Source of the DNA: Pseudomonadota bacterium | GTDB taxonomy: Bacteria; Pseudomonadota; Gammaproteobacteria; Steroidobacterales; Steroidobacteraceae | Assembly (NCBI GenBank): GCA_021838635.1 | Contig: JAKCDC010000026.1 | Coordinates: 1-37,492 of the forward strand | DNA length: 37,492 bases | Reading direction: 5' to 3' | Shown: positions 7,212-14,415 of the stretch, piece by piece | How the letters are laid out: each line of letters begins with the position of its first letter | Position numbering within the stretch: position 1 is the stretch's first letter | Made by a program: the position numbers and the translations under genes | Notes under the pieces: model-generated | The model's input: only the letters and a program-made list of their open reading frames with translations | What the model was told of the DNA's origin: nothing | Databases searched by the model: none

Positions 7212-8111
7212 TTAGCGTTGGGCGCTTTGCACTCTGGAGTGCGGCCAGGGCGCCTCGAGTGCCCGCCGTGCCAGTGCGCTCATCACCTTGAACCCGTTGC
7301 GGTTCGGGTGCACCCCGTCATTAGAGAGGCTCCTGCGGAAGCGGCCGCCGCGGCCCACCAGATGCGCGTAGTAGTCGACGAAGCGCAGGCGGTGACGCGT
7401 GGCATATGCACGCAGCCAACGGTTCAGTCTGCGGATCTCGGCGGCGGGGTGATACTTCGGCGCCCACCAGAAGCGTACCGCGGGCGGCAGGGAACCGAGG
7501 ATGACGTGGATGTGATTGGCTTGCGCCAGGGTCACCATCGCGCGGATGTCATCCTCGTAGTGGCGTGCCGTGGTCGGACCGGTGTTGCCGGCGATATCGT
7601 TGGTGCCGGCGAGGATCTGTACCACCTTCGGGTGCAGCGCGATCACGTCCGGCCAGAACCGCACCAGCATCTGGGCGCTCGTCTGGCCGCTGATCCCGCG
7701 GTCCACGATGCCATGGGTGAAGAAGGCCGGATCGGCATCCTGCCAGAAGTCCGTGATCGAATCGCCCATGAACACGACGCGAGCGTGGTGGTGCAAGGCC
7801 TCATTCGCGGCCCGGTAACGGCACAGATCCGCCCAATCGCGCGCCCGCTGGCGGTCCGCGGCCCGCTGCGCACGTGCCTTCTGCTGCGCCGACTGCGGCG
7901 GCAGCTGAAAACGCGCCCCAGGGTGCAGGATCATGTGCATAAACGCCTTCCCCGGCGCTGCGCTCGGAACGGCGGCGCACGGGTTGCCGCTCATCGCGGT
8001 GTAGGACGCCGCGCGCGCATGCGCCGGCTGCGGGATCATCAGGACCCCCGCACAGGCCGTAGCCAGCAGTGCGAGGGCGGCACCGCGCCGCCTCATTCGT
8101 GTCTCAGTCAT
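7212..8111 (-). CDS. Secreted SGNH/GDSL-family hydrolase
   Basis: A 299-residue protein with an N-terminal signal peptide (RRRGAALALLATACAGVLMI..., cleavage probably after AHA near 32). The SGNH blocks are in order: GDS with catalytic S118, the block II Gly in GISGQTS (139-145), GTND with N171, and DGVHPN with D265 and H268 completing the triad. Such enzymes are periplasmic or outer-membrane-associated esterases, lipases, thioesterases or carbohydrate acetylesterases. The substrate cannot be told from sequence. It starts 18 bp after the zur stop on the same strand, so it may be the last gene of the zinc operon. Nothing in the protein itself indicates a zinc link. Confidence 0.88.
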   Translation of the reverse strand: MTETRMRRRGAALALLATACAGVLMIPQPAHARAASYTAMSGNPCAAVPSAAPGKAFMHMILHPGARFQLPPQSAQQKARAQRAADRQRARDWADLCRYRAANEALHHHARVVFMGDSITDFWQDADPAFFTHGIVDRGISGQTSAQMLVRFWPDVIALHPKVVQILAGTNDIAGNTGPTTARHYEDDIRAMVTLAQANHIHVILGSLPPAVRFWWAPKYHPAAEIRRLNRWLRAYATRHRLRFVDYYAHLVGRGGRFRRSLSNDGVHPNRNGFKVMSALARRALEAPWPHSRVQSAQR

Positions 8112-8129
8112 TTTGTCTCACTCCGTGGG

Positions 8130-8645
8130 TCAATCCGAATGCTCATCAGGTGCCGCGCCGCGCCGCCTCTCTCGACCGGACGGCGCGGCACGGCAGCGAC
8201 CGCACAGTCCCGTAAGCTCCACGGCGCGCGCATCGATCATGAACCCGTGCGCCGCACCGAGCCGCTCGGCCGCTGCCGTGAGGCGGGCATCCTCGCTCTC
8301 CACGACGGTCCCACAGGCACGGCAGATCAGTAGCTGCCCGGCATGGGGCGCCGTCGGTGGCTCGGCGAGGTCACAGAGGATGAACGAACGGGTCGACTCC
8401 AGCCGATGCACGAGGCCGGCGTCGATGAGAAATTCCAGCGCGCGGTAGATGCCCGCCGGCGTCGAGCGGCCGTCCTCGGGACGCAGCCGCTCGAGCAGCT
8501 CGTAGGCGCTGAGCGCTCGCCCGGCGCGCGCGAGCTGATGAAGGACGGCTCGGCGCTGGCGCGTCAGACGCAATCCTCTGCCCCGGCAGACCGCCTCGAG
8601 CCGCCCGAGCAACGGGTTCGTCTGCCGTCTGGGCGCGAGGCTCAT
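8130..8645 (-). CDS. zur: Zinc uptake regulator Zur (Fur family)
   Basis: A 171-residue Fur-family repressor. The N-terminal winged helix contains RLTRQRRAVLHQL (26-38) and the recognition-helix region TPAGIYRALEFLIDAGLVHRL (62-82). The structural zinc site is C108-x2-C111 plus C148-x2-C151, as in Zur. The ATG at 8645 gives the family length. The frame is open for a further 180 codons upstream, but that part is antisense to the permease gene and is rejected. Zur binds DNA when zinc-loaded and represses zinc uptake genes. Here it lies in the operon it should control, 11 bp after the permease stop, so autoregulation is likely. Confidence 0.92.
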   Translation of the reverse strand: MSLAPRRQTNPLLGRLEAVCRGRGLRLTRQRRAVLHQLARAGRALSAYELLERLRPEDGRSTPAGIYRALEFLIDAGLVHRLESTRSFILCDLAEPPTAPHAGQLLICRACGTVVESEDARLTAAAERLGAAHGFMIDARAVELTGLCGRCRAAPSGRERRRGAAPDEHSD

Positions 8646-8656
8646 CCGCACGCCCC

Positions 8657-9451
8657 TTAAGACCCGGCACCGGCGAGCAGGCTGCGCCGCCGTCCGGCCA
8701 CGTAGCACATCGCGCTCAGCGCACCGACGAAAAAGCCCACCGGCCAGTCGGTAAGATAGGTCAGCGCAATCGCCGACCACACGACCGCCATCGACAGAAG
8801 CACCGACAGCAGCAGCGCGCGCCACGGCCGATTGGTGTACGCGCGCGCAGCGCTCGCCGGGCCGACCATCAGGCTGAACACGAGCAGCGCGCCGACCACC
8901 GGCACCGCCATCGCCGTCGAGAGCGCCACGATGAGCAGAAACGCGCCCTCCAGGGATCGAGCCCGCCCGAACGCTGCGGCGGCCAGATCGCCCGACAGCG
9001 ACTCCAGCAGCAGCGGGCGCGCCAACAGCGCGAGCAGGGCAAGCGTCAGCGCACTCAGCAGCGCGATCCCGAACACTTGCGTTCGGCTGATCCCGAGCAC
9101 CTCGCCGAACAGCAACCCGTAGAGGCTCTGCGCGTAGGCGCCGGAGAGGCTGAGCAGCAGCACCCCCAACGCGAGGGCAAACGCCAGCCATAGTGCGCTC
9201 GCCACCTCGCGCCGCTCCCCGCGCTGCAGTTGGGTAATCGCGATGACGCCCACGCCGCTGAACAGCGCCAGTCCGAGCAGCTCGTTCACGCCAAGCAGGC
9301 TCGCCGCCGCGGCGCCGGGGAACGCCCCGAGCGGCAGCGCGTGGGCCGCGAACGCCGCGCGCCGCGCCACCACGAAAAAACCGACGGCACCTCCGACGAT
9401 CGCCACCATCGTTGCGACCAGCCAGGCGTGCAGCATGAAGGCGGCGAACAT
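8657..9451 (-). CDS. Zinc/manganese ABC transporter permease (second)
   Basis: A 264-residue ABC-3 family membrane protein with seven to nine hydrophobic segments and the EGAFLLIVALSTAMAVPVVGALLVFSLMVGPA stretch typical of ZnuB/MntB. Unlike the usual single permease gene, this operon has two different ABC-3 permeases back to back. Its ATG (9451) follows the stop of the first permease by 1 bp. The two probably form a heterodimeric channel in the inner membrane. The GPAxAAR motif marks the coupling region to the ATPase. Confidence 0.9.
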   Translation of the reverse strand: MFAAFMLHAWLVATMVAIVGGAVGFFVVARRAAFAAHALPLGAFPGAAAASLLGVNELLGLALFSGVGVIAITQLQRGERREVASALWLAFALALGVLLLSLSGAYAQSLYGLLFGEVLGISRTQVFGIALLSALTLALLALLARPLLLESLSGDLAAAAFGRARSLEGAFLLIVALSTAMAVPVVGALLVFSLMVGPASAARAYTNRPWRALLLSVLLSMAVVWSAIALTYLTDWPVGFFVGALSAMCYVAGRRRSLLAGAGS

Positions 9452-9452
9452 C

Positions 9453-10343
9453 TCAGTGCGCCTCGCAACCCGAGGGGAGGCCCACGGCGCGCCGCGGCCA
9501 GCGCACCGCGAGCGCTCCGGCCGTCAGATACGCGGCAAAGACCAGCGCAACGATGAAGAAACTGACCGGCCACCCTCGCCCCGGCGTCCAATAGAAGCTC
9601 TCATAGGCGAGGTAGATCCCGCCCCAGGTTGCGCCTAACCCGATCGCCGCGGCGAGCGCCACCGCCGCCGCCGGGCGGCGAGCCACGCGCAGCGCCGCGG
9701 CCGCCGGCCCGATCAGTAGCGCCGTGGAGAGGATGGCCCCGACGGTCATCGCCGCGAGCGAAACGGCGAGCGCGAGCGCCAACGCATGAGCGAGCGATAC
9801 TGCGCGCACGCGGATCCCTTGCGCACGCGCCAGATCGACCGACAGCGCGCTGACCAGCAGCGGCCGATGCACGAGCGCGCTCACCGTGAGCGCGGTGAGC
9901 GCCACAGCGAGAGCCAGCGGCACGACCGCCGCGGGGATCGTGAACATCGATCCGAACAGCACGGCGACCGCCGCGCCGCTCGCACTGTGCACTGTCGATG
10001 CGAAATACAACAGCAGCGCAGCGAGTCCGAGTCCGGCACCGAGGACCACGCCGGTGAGCAGATCGCGCTCGCGCGCCTCGCGGATCTCCGACCACTCCAT
10101 AACCCCGGCGGCCGCGGCGGCCAGTCCGAGAAAGCCGAGCAGCGGGTTCAAACCGAGCAGATAGGCCGCTGAACCGCCCGCGCTGCTGACATCCGCCAGC
10201 GCGTGGCCGGCGAAGGACTGGCGTTGCATCACCGTGGCAACGCCCACGACGGCGCACACCAGGGCAGCCCCGCCGCCGACGATGAGCGCGACGCGCACCG
10301 GCTCGTTGTGCAGAAACTCGACAGCGGACAACAGGACGGACAT
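9453..10343 (-). CDS. znuB: Zinc/manganese ABC transporter permease (first)
   Basis: A 296-residue ABC-3 permease. It opens with a transmembrane helix (VRVALIVGGGAALVCAVVGV) and the motif MQRQSFAGHALADVSSAGGSAAYLLG, conserved in ZnuB proteins (typically RxxFxGHALxHxxLxG). The C-terminal half repeats the VGAILSTALLIGPAAAALR coupling segment. It lies 15 bp downstream of the ATPase stop and 1 bp upstream of the second permease. With its partner it should move the metal delivered by the lipoprotein into the cytoplasm. It extends past the last helix with a basic tail. Confidence 0.9.
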   Translation of the reverse strand: MSVLLSAVEFLHNEPVRVALIVGGGAALVCAVVGVATVMQRQSFAGHALADVSSAGGSAAYLLGLNPLLGFLGLAAAAAGVMEWSEIREARERDLLTGVVLGAGLGLAALLLYFASTVHSASGAAVAVLFGSMFTIPAAVVPLALAVALTALTVSALVHRPLLVSALSVDLARAQGIRVRAVSLAHALALALAVSLAAMTVGAILSTALLIGPAAAALRVARRPAAAVALAAAIGLGATWGGIYLAYESFYWTPGRGWPVSFFIVALVFAAYLTAGALAVRWPRRAVGLPSGCEAH

Positions 10344-10358
10344 TGTGTGCCGCGCCCG

Positions 10359-11180
10359 CTACGGCACGCTCGCGGTGTGCACTGGGTCGCGAGCCACCGC
10401 CTCGTGGATCTGCTCCCCGGCTTCGGCCGCCACGACCACCACGCGGCCGTGCACCCGCACCACATCGACGTGGTAGCCGTAGAGACTGCTCAATACCTCG
10501 GTGCGCACCACCTCTTCCGGCCGACCCGCGACGGCCGCGCCGTTCGCGAGGTAGACGATCCGGTCCATCGCACTCAGCAGCGGGTTCATGTCGTGCGCCG
10601 ACAGCAGCACTGCCGCGCCGTACTCGCGCGACAGACGCCGCAGCAGCGCGACGATCTCGGCGGTGCTGCGCACATCGAGGTTCGCCAGCGGCTCATCGAG
10701 CAGCAACAGCCTTGGACGGCGCACGAGGGCGTGTGCCACCAGGACCCGCTGTTGCTGGCCGCCGGAGAGCAATCCGATGCGCTGCTCGGCGAATCCCTCG
10801 GCGCCGACCGCCCTCAGCATCCGGTCGACTTCGGCGTTGCGCGCCTTCGAGGGCCATGAGATACCGAGTCGGGCCCCGTCGAGTCCGAGCGCCACGACAT
10901 CGCGCGCCCGCAGAGGCAGCGCCGGATCGAGTGCGAGCTTCTGCGGGACGTAGCCGATCGGGTCCGGCGCACCCGCGGCGCCCTCGAGACGAATCTCGCC
11001 CGCCGCGAGTGGCACGAACCCGAGGATGGCGCGCAGCAGTGTCGTCTTGCCCGAGCCGTTCGACCCGATCAGCGCACAGAACTCTCCGGGCTCAAGAGCG
11101 AAGGTTACATCGCGCAGGACCAAGCGTGCGCCGAGCGCAACGCAGGCGCCCTCCACGCTGAGTGCCGGCGAGCGGCTCAT
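10359..11180 (-). CDS. znuC: Zinc/manganese ABC transporter ATPase
   Basis: A 273-residue ABC ATPase with all motifs: Walker A GSNGSGKT (39-46), Q-loop Q80 (GYVPQK), signature LSGGQQQR (138-145), Walker B LLLLDE ending at E163, D-loop NLD, and H-loop H196 (SAHD). The C-terminal extension after about residue 230 (YGYHVDVVRVHGRVVVV...) is common in metal transporters of the ZnuC/MntB group. The ATG overlaps the end of the binding-protein gene by 4 bp. It provides ATP-driven transport at the inner face of the cytoplasmic membrane. Confidence 0.95.
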   Translation of the reverse strand: MSRSPALSVEGACVALGARLVLRDVTFALEPGEFCALIGSNGSGKTTLLRAILGFVPLAAGEIRLEGAAGAPDPIGYVPQKLALDPALPLRARDVVALGLDGARLGISWPSKARNAEVDRMLRAVGAEGFAEQRIGLLSGGQQQRVLVAHALVRRPRLLLLDEPLANLDVRSTAEIVALLRRLSREYGAAVLLSAHDMNPLLSAMDRIVYLANGAAVAGRPEEVVRTEVLSSLYGYHVDVVRVHGRVVVVAAEAGEQIHEAVARDPVHTASVP

Positions 11181-12118
11181 CTAGCGTGCCCGGGCGGACC
11201 GAGCCTGCGGGTGGAAACCCCGCGCGTCACCGCGGCGCGCAACGCCTGCAGCTCGGCCAGCATCCAGTCCTGATAGTGATAGCCCTGCGGCAGCGTCTCG
11301 TACACACCAACCACCGGAATATGCTCGGCGCGCGCCAGCTGCAGGAACGAGGCGGTGAGCGGGTCGGTCACCTGTTGGTTGTACACGAGCACTTGCACCC
11401 GGTGATCGCGCAGCAGCGCCCGCTGCGCCGCCACGTCCTGCGGGGCCGGATCGGTGCCGTTCATCACCGCCAACTGCAGCGCGCGCGGCGTCAAGATACG
11501 GCAGCCGGCCGCCCGCAGCAGCGCGTTCGCCACCGGCTCGGTCACCGCCACCGCAGTGCCGCCGTGATGGGCACGGAATGCCTCGAGCGCGGCGCGCCAG
11601 GTGTTCAGCGAGGCGCTGAAGCGCTGTGCCTGGGTCGCGAAATACACCGCGTGCGCAGGGTCGAGCGCGCTGAAGGCGCGGGCGGCGGCTGCGGCCACCA
11701 CTGGCATCGTGCGCGGGTCGTACCAGAGGTGCGGATTGACGGTATCGGCCGGACGCCCCAACAGGCGGCGCACGTCGATCACCTGCCGGCGTGCCGTGGG
11801 CGAGGCGGCCATGATGCGCGTGATCCAGGCATCGTAGCCGAGGCCATTGATCACGACGAGTGCCGCGCCGGAGACCTCGCGCGCCACGGTGGGGTTCGCC
11901 TCGAATGCGTGCGGATCGGTGTTCGGGTTACTGAGGATGGAGCGCACGCGGATGTACGGTCCACCGATCTGACTCAGCACGTCGGCATACTGGCTCTCGA
12001 CGCCGATCGCCAGCGGCCGACCGCGCTCCTGCGGAGCACTGCAGCCGGCGATCAGCAGCACCAGTGCCACTGCGAGCAGTCCTCGCAAATGCGAACCTGA
12101 TGCCGTGATCGCGCCCAT
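11177..12118 (-). CDS. znuA: Metal-binding lipoprotein of the zinc/manganese ABC transporter
   Basis: A 313-residue cluster A-I substrate-binding protein. I start it at ATG 12118, because the next in-frame ATG upstream (12133) lies inside the presumed Zur operator. From 12118 the signal peptide ends in a lipobox (LIAGC, C26), so the protein is anchored as a lipoprotein. Metal-ligand candidates are H70 (DPHAFE), H130 (NPHLW), E194 (TEPVA) and D252 (QQVTD). The third position is Glu, where classical ZnuA has His, and the His-rich loop of E. coli ZnuA is absent. The metal preference is therefore uncertain from the protein alone; the neighbouring zur gene argues for zinc. It is the first gene of a six-gene operon. 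Confidence 0.9.
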   Translation of the reverse strand: MGAITASGSHLRGLLAVALVLLIAGCSAPQERGRPLAIGVESQYADVLSQIGGPYIRVRSILSNPNTDPHAFEANPTVAREVSGAALVVINGLGYDAWITRIMAASPTARRQVIDVRRLLGRPADTVNPHLWYDPRTMPVVAAAAARAFSALDPAHAVYFATQAQRFSASLNTWRAALEAFRAHHGGTAVAVTEPVANALLRAAGCRILTPRALQLAVMNGTDPAPQDVAAQRALLRDHRVQVLVYNQQVTDPLTASFLQLARAEHIPVVGVYETLPQGYHYQDWMLAELQALRAAVTRGVSTRRLGPPGHAR

Positions 12119-12125
12119 ACCTGAA

Positions 12126-12140
12126 TGATACATTGTATCA
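12126..12140. promoter_or_regulatory. Candidate Zur operator
   Basis: TGATACA-T-TGTATCA is a perfect 7+1+7 inverted repeat, 8 bp upstream of the chosen znuA start. An AT-rich palindrome of this form at the head of a zur-containing operon is what Zur control predicts, though its sequence is not the E. coli Zur consensus as I recall it. I noticed no second copy in the window. Confidence 0.65.
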
Positions 12141-12163
12141 CTCGCGGCCGTCCACGCACCGCC

Positions 12164-12910
12164 TCAGCTCAGGAGGATGCCGCCATTGACGCCAATGGTC
12201 TGCCCGGTGAGGTAGGGGTTGCCGATCACCATCAGCACCACCTGGGCGACCTCCTCCGGTAAACCGAGCCGCCCGACCGGGATCTGCTTAAAAACACCGG
12301 CCTGCATGAGCGGCCCGGCCATATCGGTGTCGATCGGACCCGGCGCGACGGCGTTGACGGTGATGCCGTCGGCCGCGAGCCGCGCGGCGTAGCCGCGCGT
12401 CAGTCCCTCCAGACCGGCCTTGGCCGCGTTGTAGTGCACGCCGACCACGCCCGCGCCGCGCGCGGCCACCGAGGAGATATTGACGATGCGCCCGCGGCGC
12501 AGCGCACGCATCGCCGGCAACACCGCCTGGGTGCACAGAAATGCCGACTTGAGGTTCACCGCGAGGGCGAGGTCGAACTCCGCCTCATCGAGATCATCGA
12601 GGCCGCGAACGTTCGCGATACCGGCGTTGTTCACCAGCATATCGATCGGGCCGAGCTCTCGGCCGACGCGCACCACCATGTCCTCGACCGCCTCGCGCAC
12701 CGACACGTCGGCGGCCACCGCGATGGCGCGGCGCCCCATCGCGCGTAGCGCGGTCACCACCTCCTCGGCGCCACCGGCATGGGTGCGACAGTTGACCGCC
12801 ACATCCGCCCCAGCGCCCCCGAGCGCCAGCGCGATCGCCCGGCCGATGCCGCGCGAGCTGCCCGTCACCAGTGCCACACGCCCCTGAAGATCGCCGGGCT
12901 TCGTGTTCAT
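12164..12910 (-). CDS. SDR-family oxidoreductase (FabG-like)
   Basis: A 248-residue classical short-chain dehydrogenase. It has the TGSSRGIG nucleotide-binding loop (16-23), NNAG (94-97), catalytic N119, S146/S147, Y160 and K164 (YNAAK), and the PGPIDTDM segment. The absence of an acidic residue after beta-2 and the presence of NCRT suggest NADP(H). The substrate is unknown; the length and motifs match 3-oxoacyl-ACP reductases, but there are no other fatty-acid genes nearby. ATG 12910 is preferred over 12937 because the family starts just before the Rossmann beta strand. It lies upstream of znuA on the same strand, but the intervening operator suggests separate transcription. Confidence 0.88.
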   Translation of the reverse strand: MNTKPGDLQGRVALVTGSSRGIGRAIALALGGAGADVAVNCRTHAGGAEEVVTALRAMGRRAIAVAADVSVREAVEDMVVRVGRELGPIDMLVNNAGIANVRGLDDLDEAEFDLALAVNLKSAFLCTQAVLPAMRALRRGRIVNISSVAARGAGVVGVHYNAAKAGLEGLTRGYAARLAADGITVNAVAPGPIDTDMAGPLMQAGVFKQIPVGRLGLPEEVAQVVLMVIGNPYLTGQTIGVNGGILLS

Positions 12911-13056
12911 GGAGCATCGTCCCGCTGTGCTTGGCAATCAACTGCCGGGCATTGTACCCCCCGCCGGTGCGACTCGAGGTGCCCTTGAGTGAGGGGACGC
13001 ACGATGGTAGAAGCCTTCGCAGCACGATCTCCGCGCGCCTGATCGAAAGACCCTAC

Positions 13057-13695
13057 ATGACGTTTCGTAGCATTGCTCTCGCCCTGGCGCTCGCCAGCGC
13101 GCTCGTCCTCGGCGGCTGCGCCCGATCGGGCGCAGCCGCCTCCGGCGCTCGGGGCGTGCCGGCGGCCCTGTCCCTGCGCGCGCTCGAGTCGCTTACCAAT
13201 TACCGCGCGCGCCTCACCAGCGGTGCCGGCGGGCCGGATATGACGATCCGCTCAGCGGTGCACAGTCCTGAGAACTGGGCGAGCACGAGCGGCTTCACCG
13301 TGCTGCACATCGGGGAGCGGAGCTATGTTCATTTTGGCTCGCGCTGGTTCGTCCATACCGATCGACCCGGCCTGTATGCACAGACCAACCTGCCCTCCTT
13401 CGCGCGCCAGTTCTACGCCATGACCCGCGTCAGCGGCGTGCGCATCCGGCGCGGTGGTCCCTGCCGCCAAGCGGGACTGGCCGGCTACAGCTGGTCCCTG
13501 CGGGCCGCGGCCGGGTCGAACTTCGGAGAGACCTTCAGCGCCTGCGTCGCCAATGGCAGCGGCGCGCTGTTGAGACTCGCCGTCGGGGCGAGCGGCGTGG
13601 CGCTAGGCGGCCGCTACGCCCGCGAGGTTTACGAAATCACCGCCGTGGGCAACGTCCCGCCTTTCCACCCGCCGGCGGTGCTGTCCGGTCGCTGA
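13057..13695 (+). CDS. Putative lipoprotein of unknown function
   Basis: A 212-residue protein starting at ATG 13057. The signal peptide MTFRSIALALALASALVLGGC ends in a lipobox with C21. The mature part begins with a low-complexity Ala/Gly/Ser linker, then a beta-rich domain: ESLTNYRARLTS, MTIRSAVHSPENW, TVLHIGERSYVHFGSRWF. The alternating pattern recalls LolA/LppX-type lipoprotein-localisation folds or DUF domains that sense outer-membrane lipids, but I cannot assign a family. Two cysteines (PCRQAGLAGYSW and SACVANG) could form a disulfide. It is divergent from the SDR gene and has no obvious operon partner. Confidence 0.7.
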   Translation: MTFRSIALALALASALVLGGCARSGAAASGARGVPAALSLRALESLTNYRARLTSGAGGPDMTIRSAVHSPENWASTSGFTVLHIGERSYVHFGSRWFVHTDRPGLYAQTNLPSFARQFYAMTRVSGVRIRRGGPCRQAGLAGYSWSLRAAAGSNFGETFSACVANGSGALLRLAVGASGVALGGRYAREVYEITAVGNVPPFHPPAVLSGR

Positions 13696-13861
13696 ACCGC
13701 CGCTGCGCAGTCCCGCCCCTGGCGGCTGCCCCGCTCAGTTCTCGTGACGCGCGTGAACCGCAGCCTCGAGCTGGCGTTCGTTCGGCACTGCCTCGGCGCC
13801 AGTCCGAGCCGCGTATTCTTCGGCCACGACGGGCGCGTAGATCCCCGGGGCGCGAGGCGTC

Positions 13862-14254
13862 TCAGGCGCGAACTGTTCTCACTTCGCCGCTCGCCGGATC
13901 AAGGCGGGTGACCGCAAGCCCGGCGCACTTCCACGCGCTGATGCCGCCGGCCAGATGCGTCGCCTCGGCCTGCCCGAGCGCGAGCACCTGGCGAGCCGCG
14001 AGCGCCGAGCGCCGCCCGGTCCCACACTGAAAGATGATCCGCCGGCCGCTCTGCAGCGGCAGACACTGCGGATCAAACCCGGACAGCGGAAACAACAGCG
14101 CCCCCGGGATGCGCTCGGCTTCGAACTCCCCCGGCTCACGGACGTCGATCAGCACGGCCTCGCGCGCCTGCAGTAACGCCTGCACCTGCTGCGGGAGCAG
14201 CTCGTGCAGCGTGCCCTCGGGACAGGCGTGAGGGGTCTGAGTATGTTGCGTCAT
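13862..14254 (-). CDS. Single-domain rhodanese (sulfurtransferase)
   Basis: A 130-residue rhodanese: LIDVREPGEFEAERIPGA (35-52) followed by the active loop with nucleophile C77 (CGTGRRS), then LAGGISAWK near 102-110. Single-domain enzymes of this kind move sulfane sulfur between thiosulfate, persulfides and acceptors in the cytoplasm. The six-residue active-site loop is typical for sulfur rather than phosphate substrates. The gene has its own AT-rich promoter region with a near-perfect palindrome (14291-14312) and is divergent from the GH92 gene. In a sulfur-oxidising setting it could handle persulfide produced during sulfur oxidation; that is inference. Confidence 0.92.
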   Translation of the reverse strand: MTQHTQTPHACPEGTLHELLPQQVQALLQAREAVLIDVREPGEFEAERIPGALLFPLSGFDPQCLPLQSGRRIIFQCGTGRRSALAARQVLALGQAEATHLAGGISAWKCAGLAVTRLDPASGEVRTVRA

Positions 14255-14290
14255 GATGGGTGCACCTCGCCGGACGTCGGTGGGCGTGAG

Positions 14291-14312
14291 TATATCAGTT
14301 TATTCTAATATA
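14291..14312. promoter_or_regulatory. AT-rich inverted repeat upstream of the rhodanese gene
   Basis: TATATCAG (14291-14298) and CTAATATA (14305-14312) form an 8-bp inverted repeat with one mismatch across 6 bp, in an AT-rich island of otherwise GC-rich DNA, 37 bp upstream of the rhodanese start. Read on the minus strand it gives TATATTAG-AATAAA-CTGATATA. This resembles the operators of ArsR-type persulfide sensors (BigR/SqrR/YgaV), which often control rhodanese genes. No such regulator is encoded in this window. Confidence 0.5.
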
Positions 14313-14415
14313 TAAGCCGACGCGTCGTGCCCCGTGCTCAAACCCGCCGCGTATCTTGCGTCCCGGTCCGATGGGGGTACCCTAACGCCTCCGCAGCACC
14401 CCCAGGGAGCCCCTG

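Noticed and set aside
8646-9191. Open frame extending Zur upstream into a 353-residue fusion
   Set aside because: The extension is the shadow of the permease gene; the Fur-family domain with normal length starts at 8645.
13735-13861. Minus-strand open frame after the rhodanese reading ...YAPVVAEEYAARTGAEAVPNERQLEAAV...
   Set aside because: It looks protein-like but lacks a start codon with a ribosome-binding site, and the plus strand is equally open in this GC-rich DNA.
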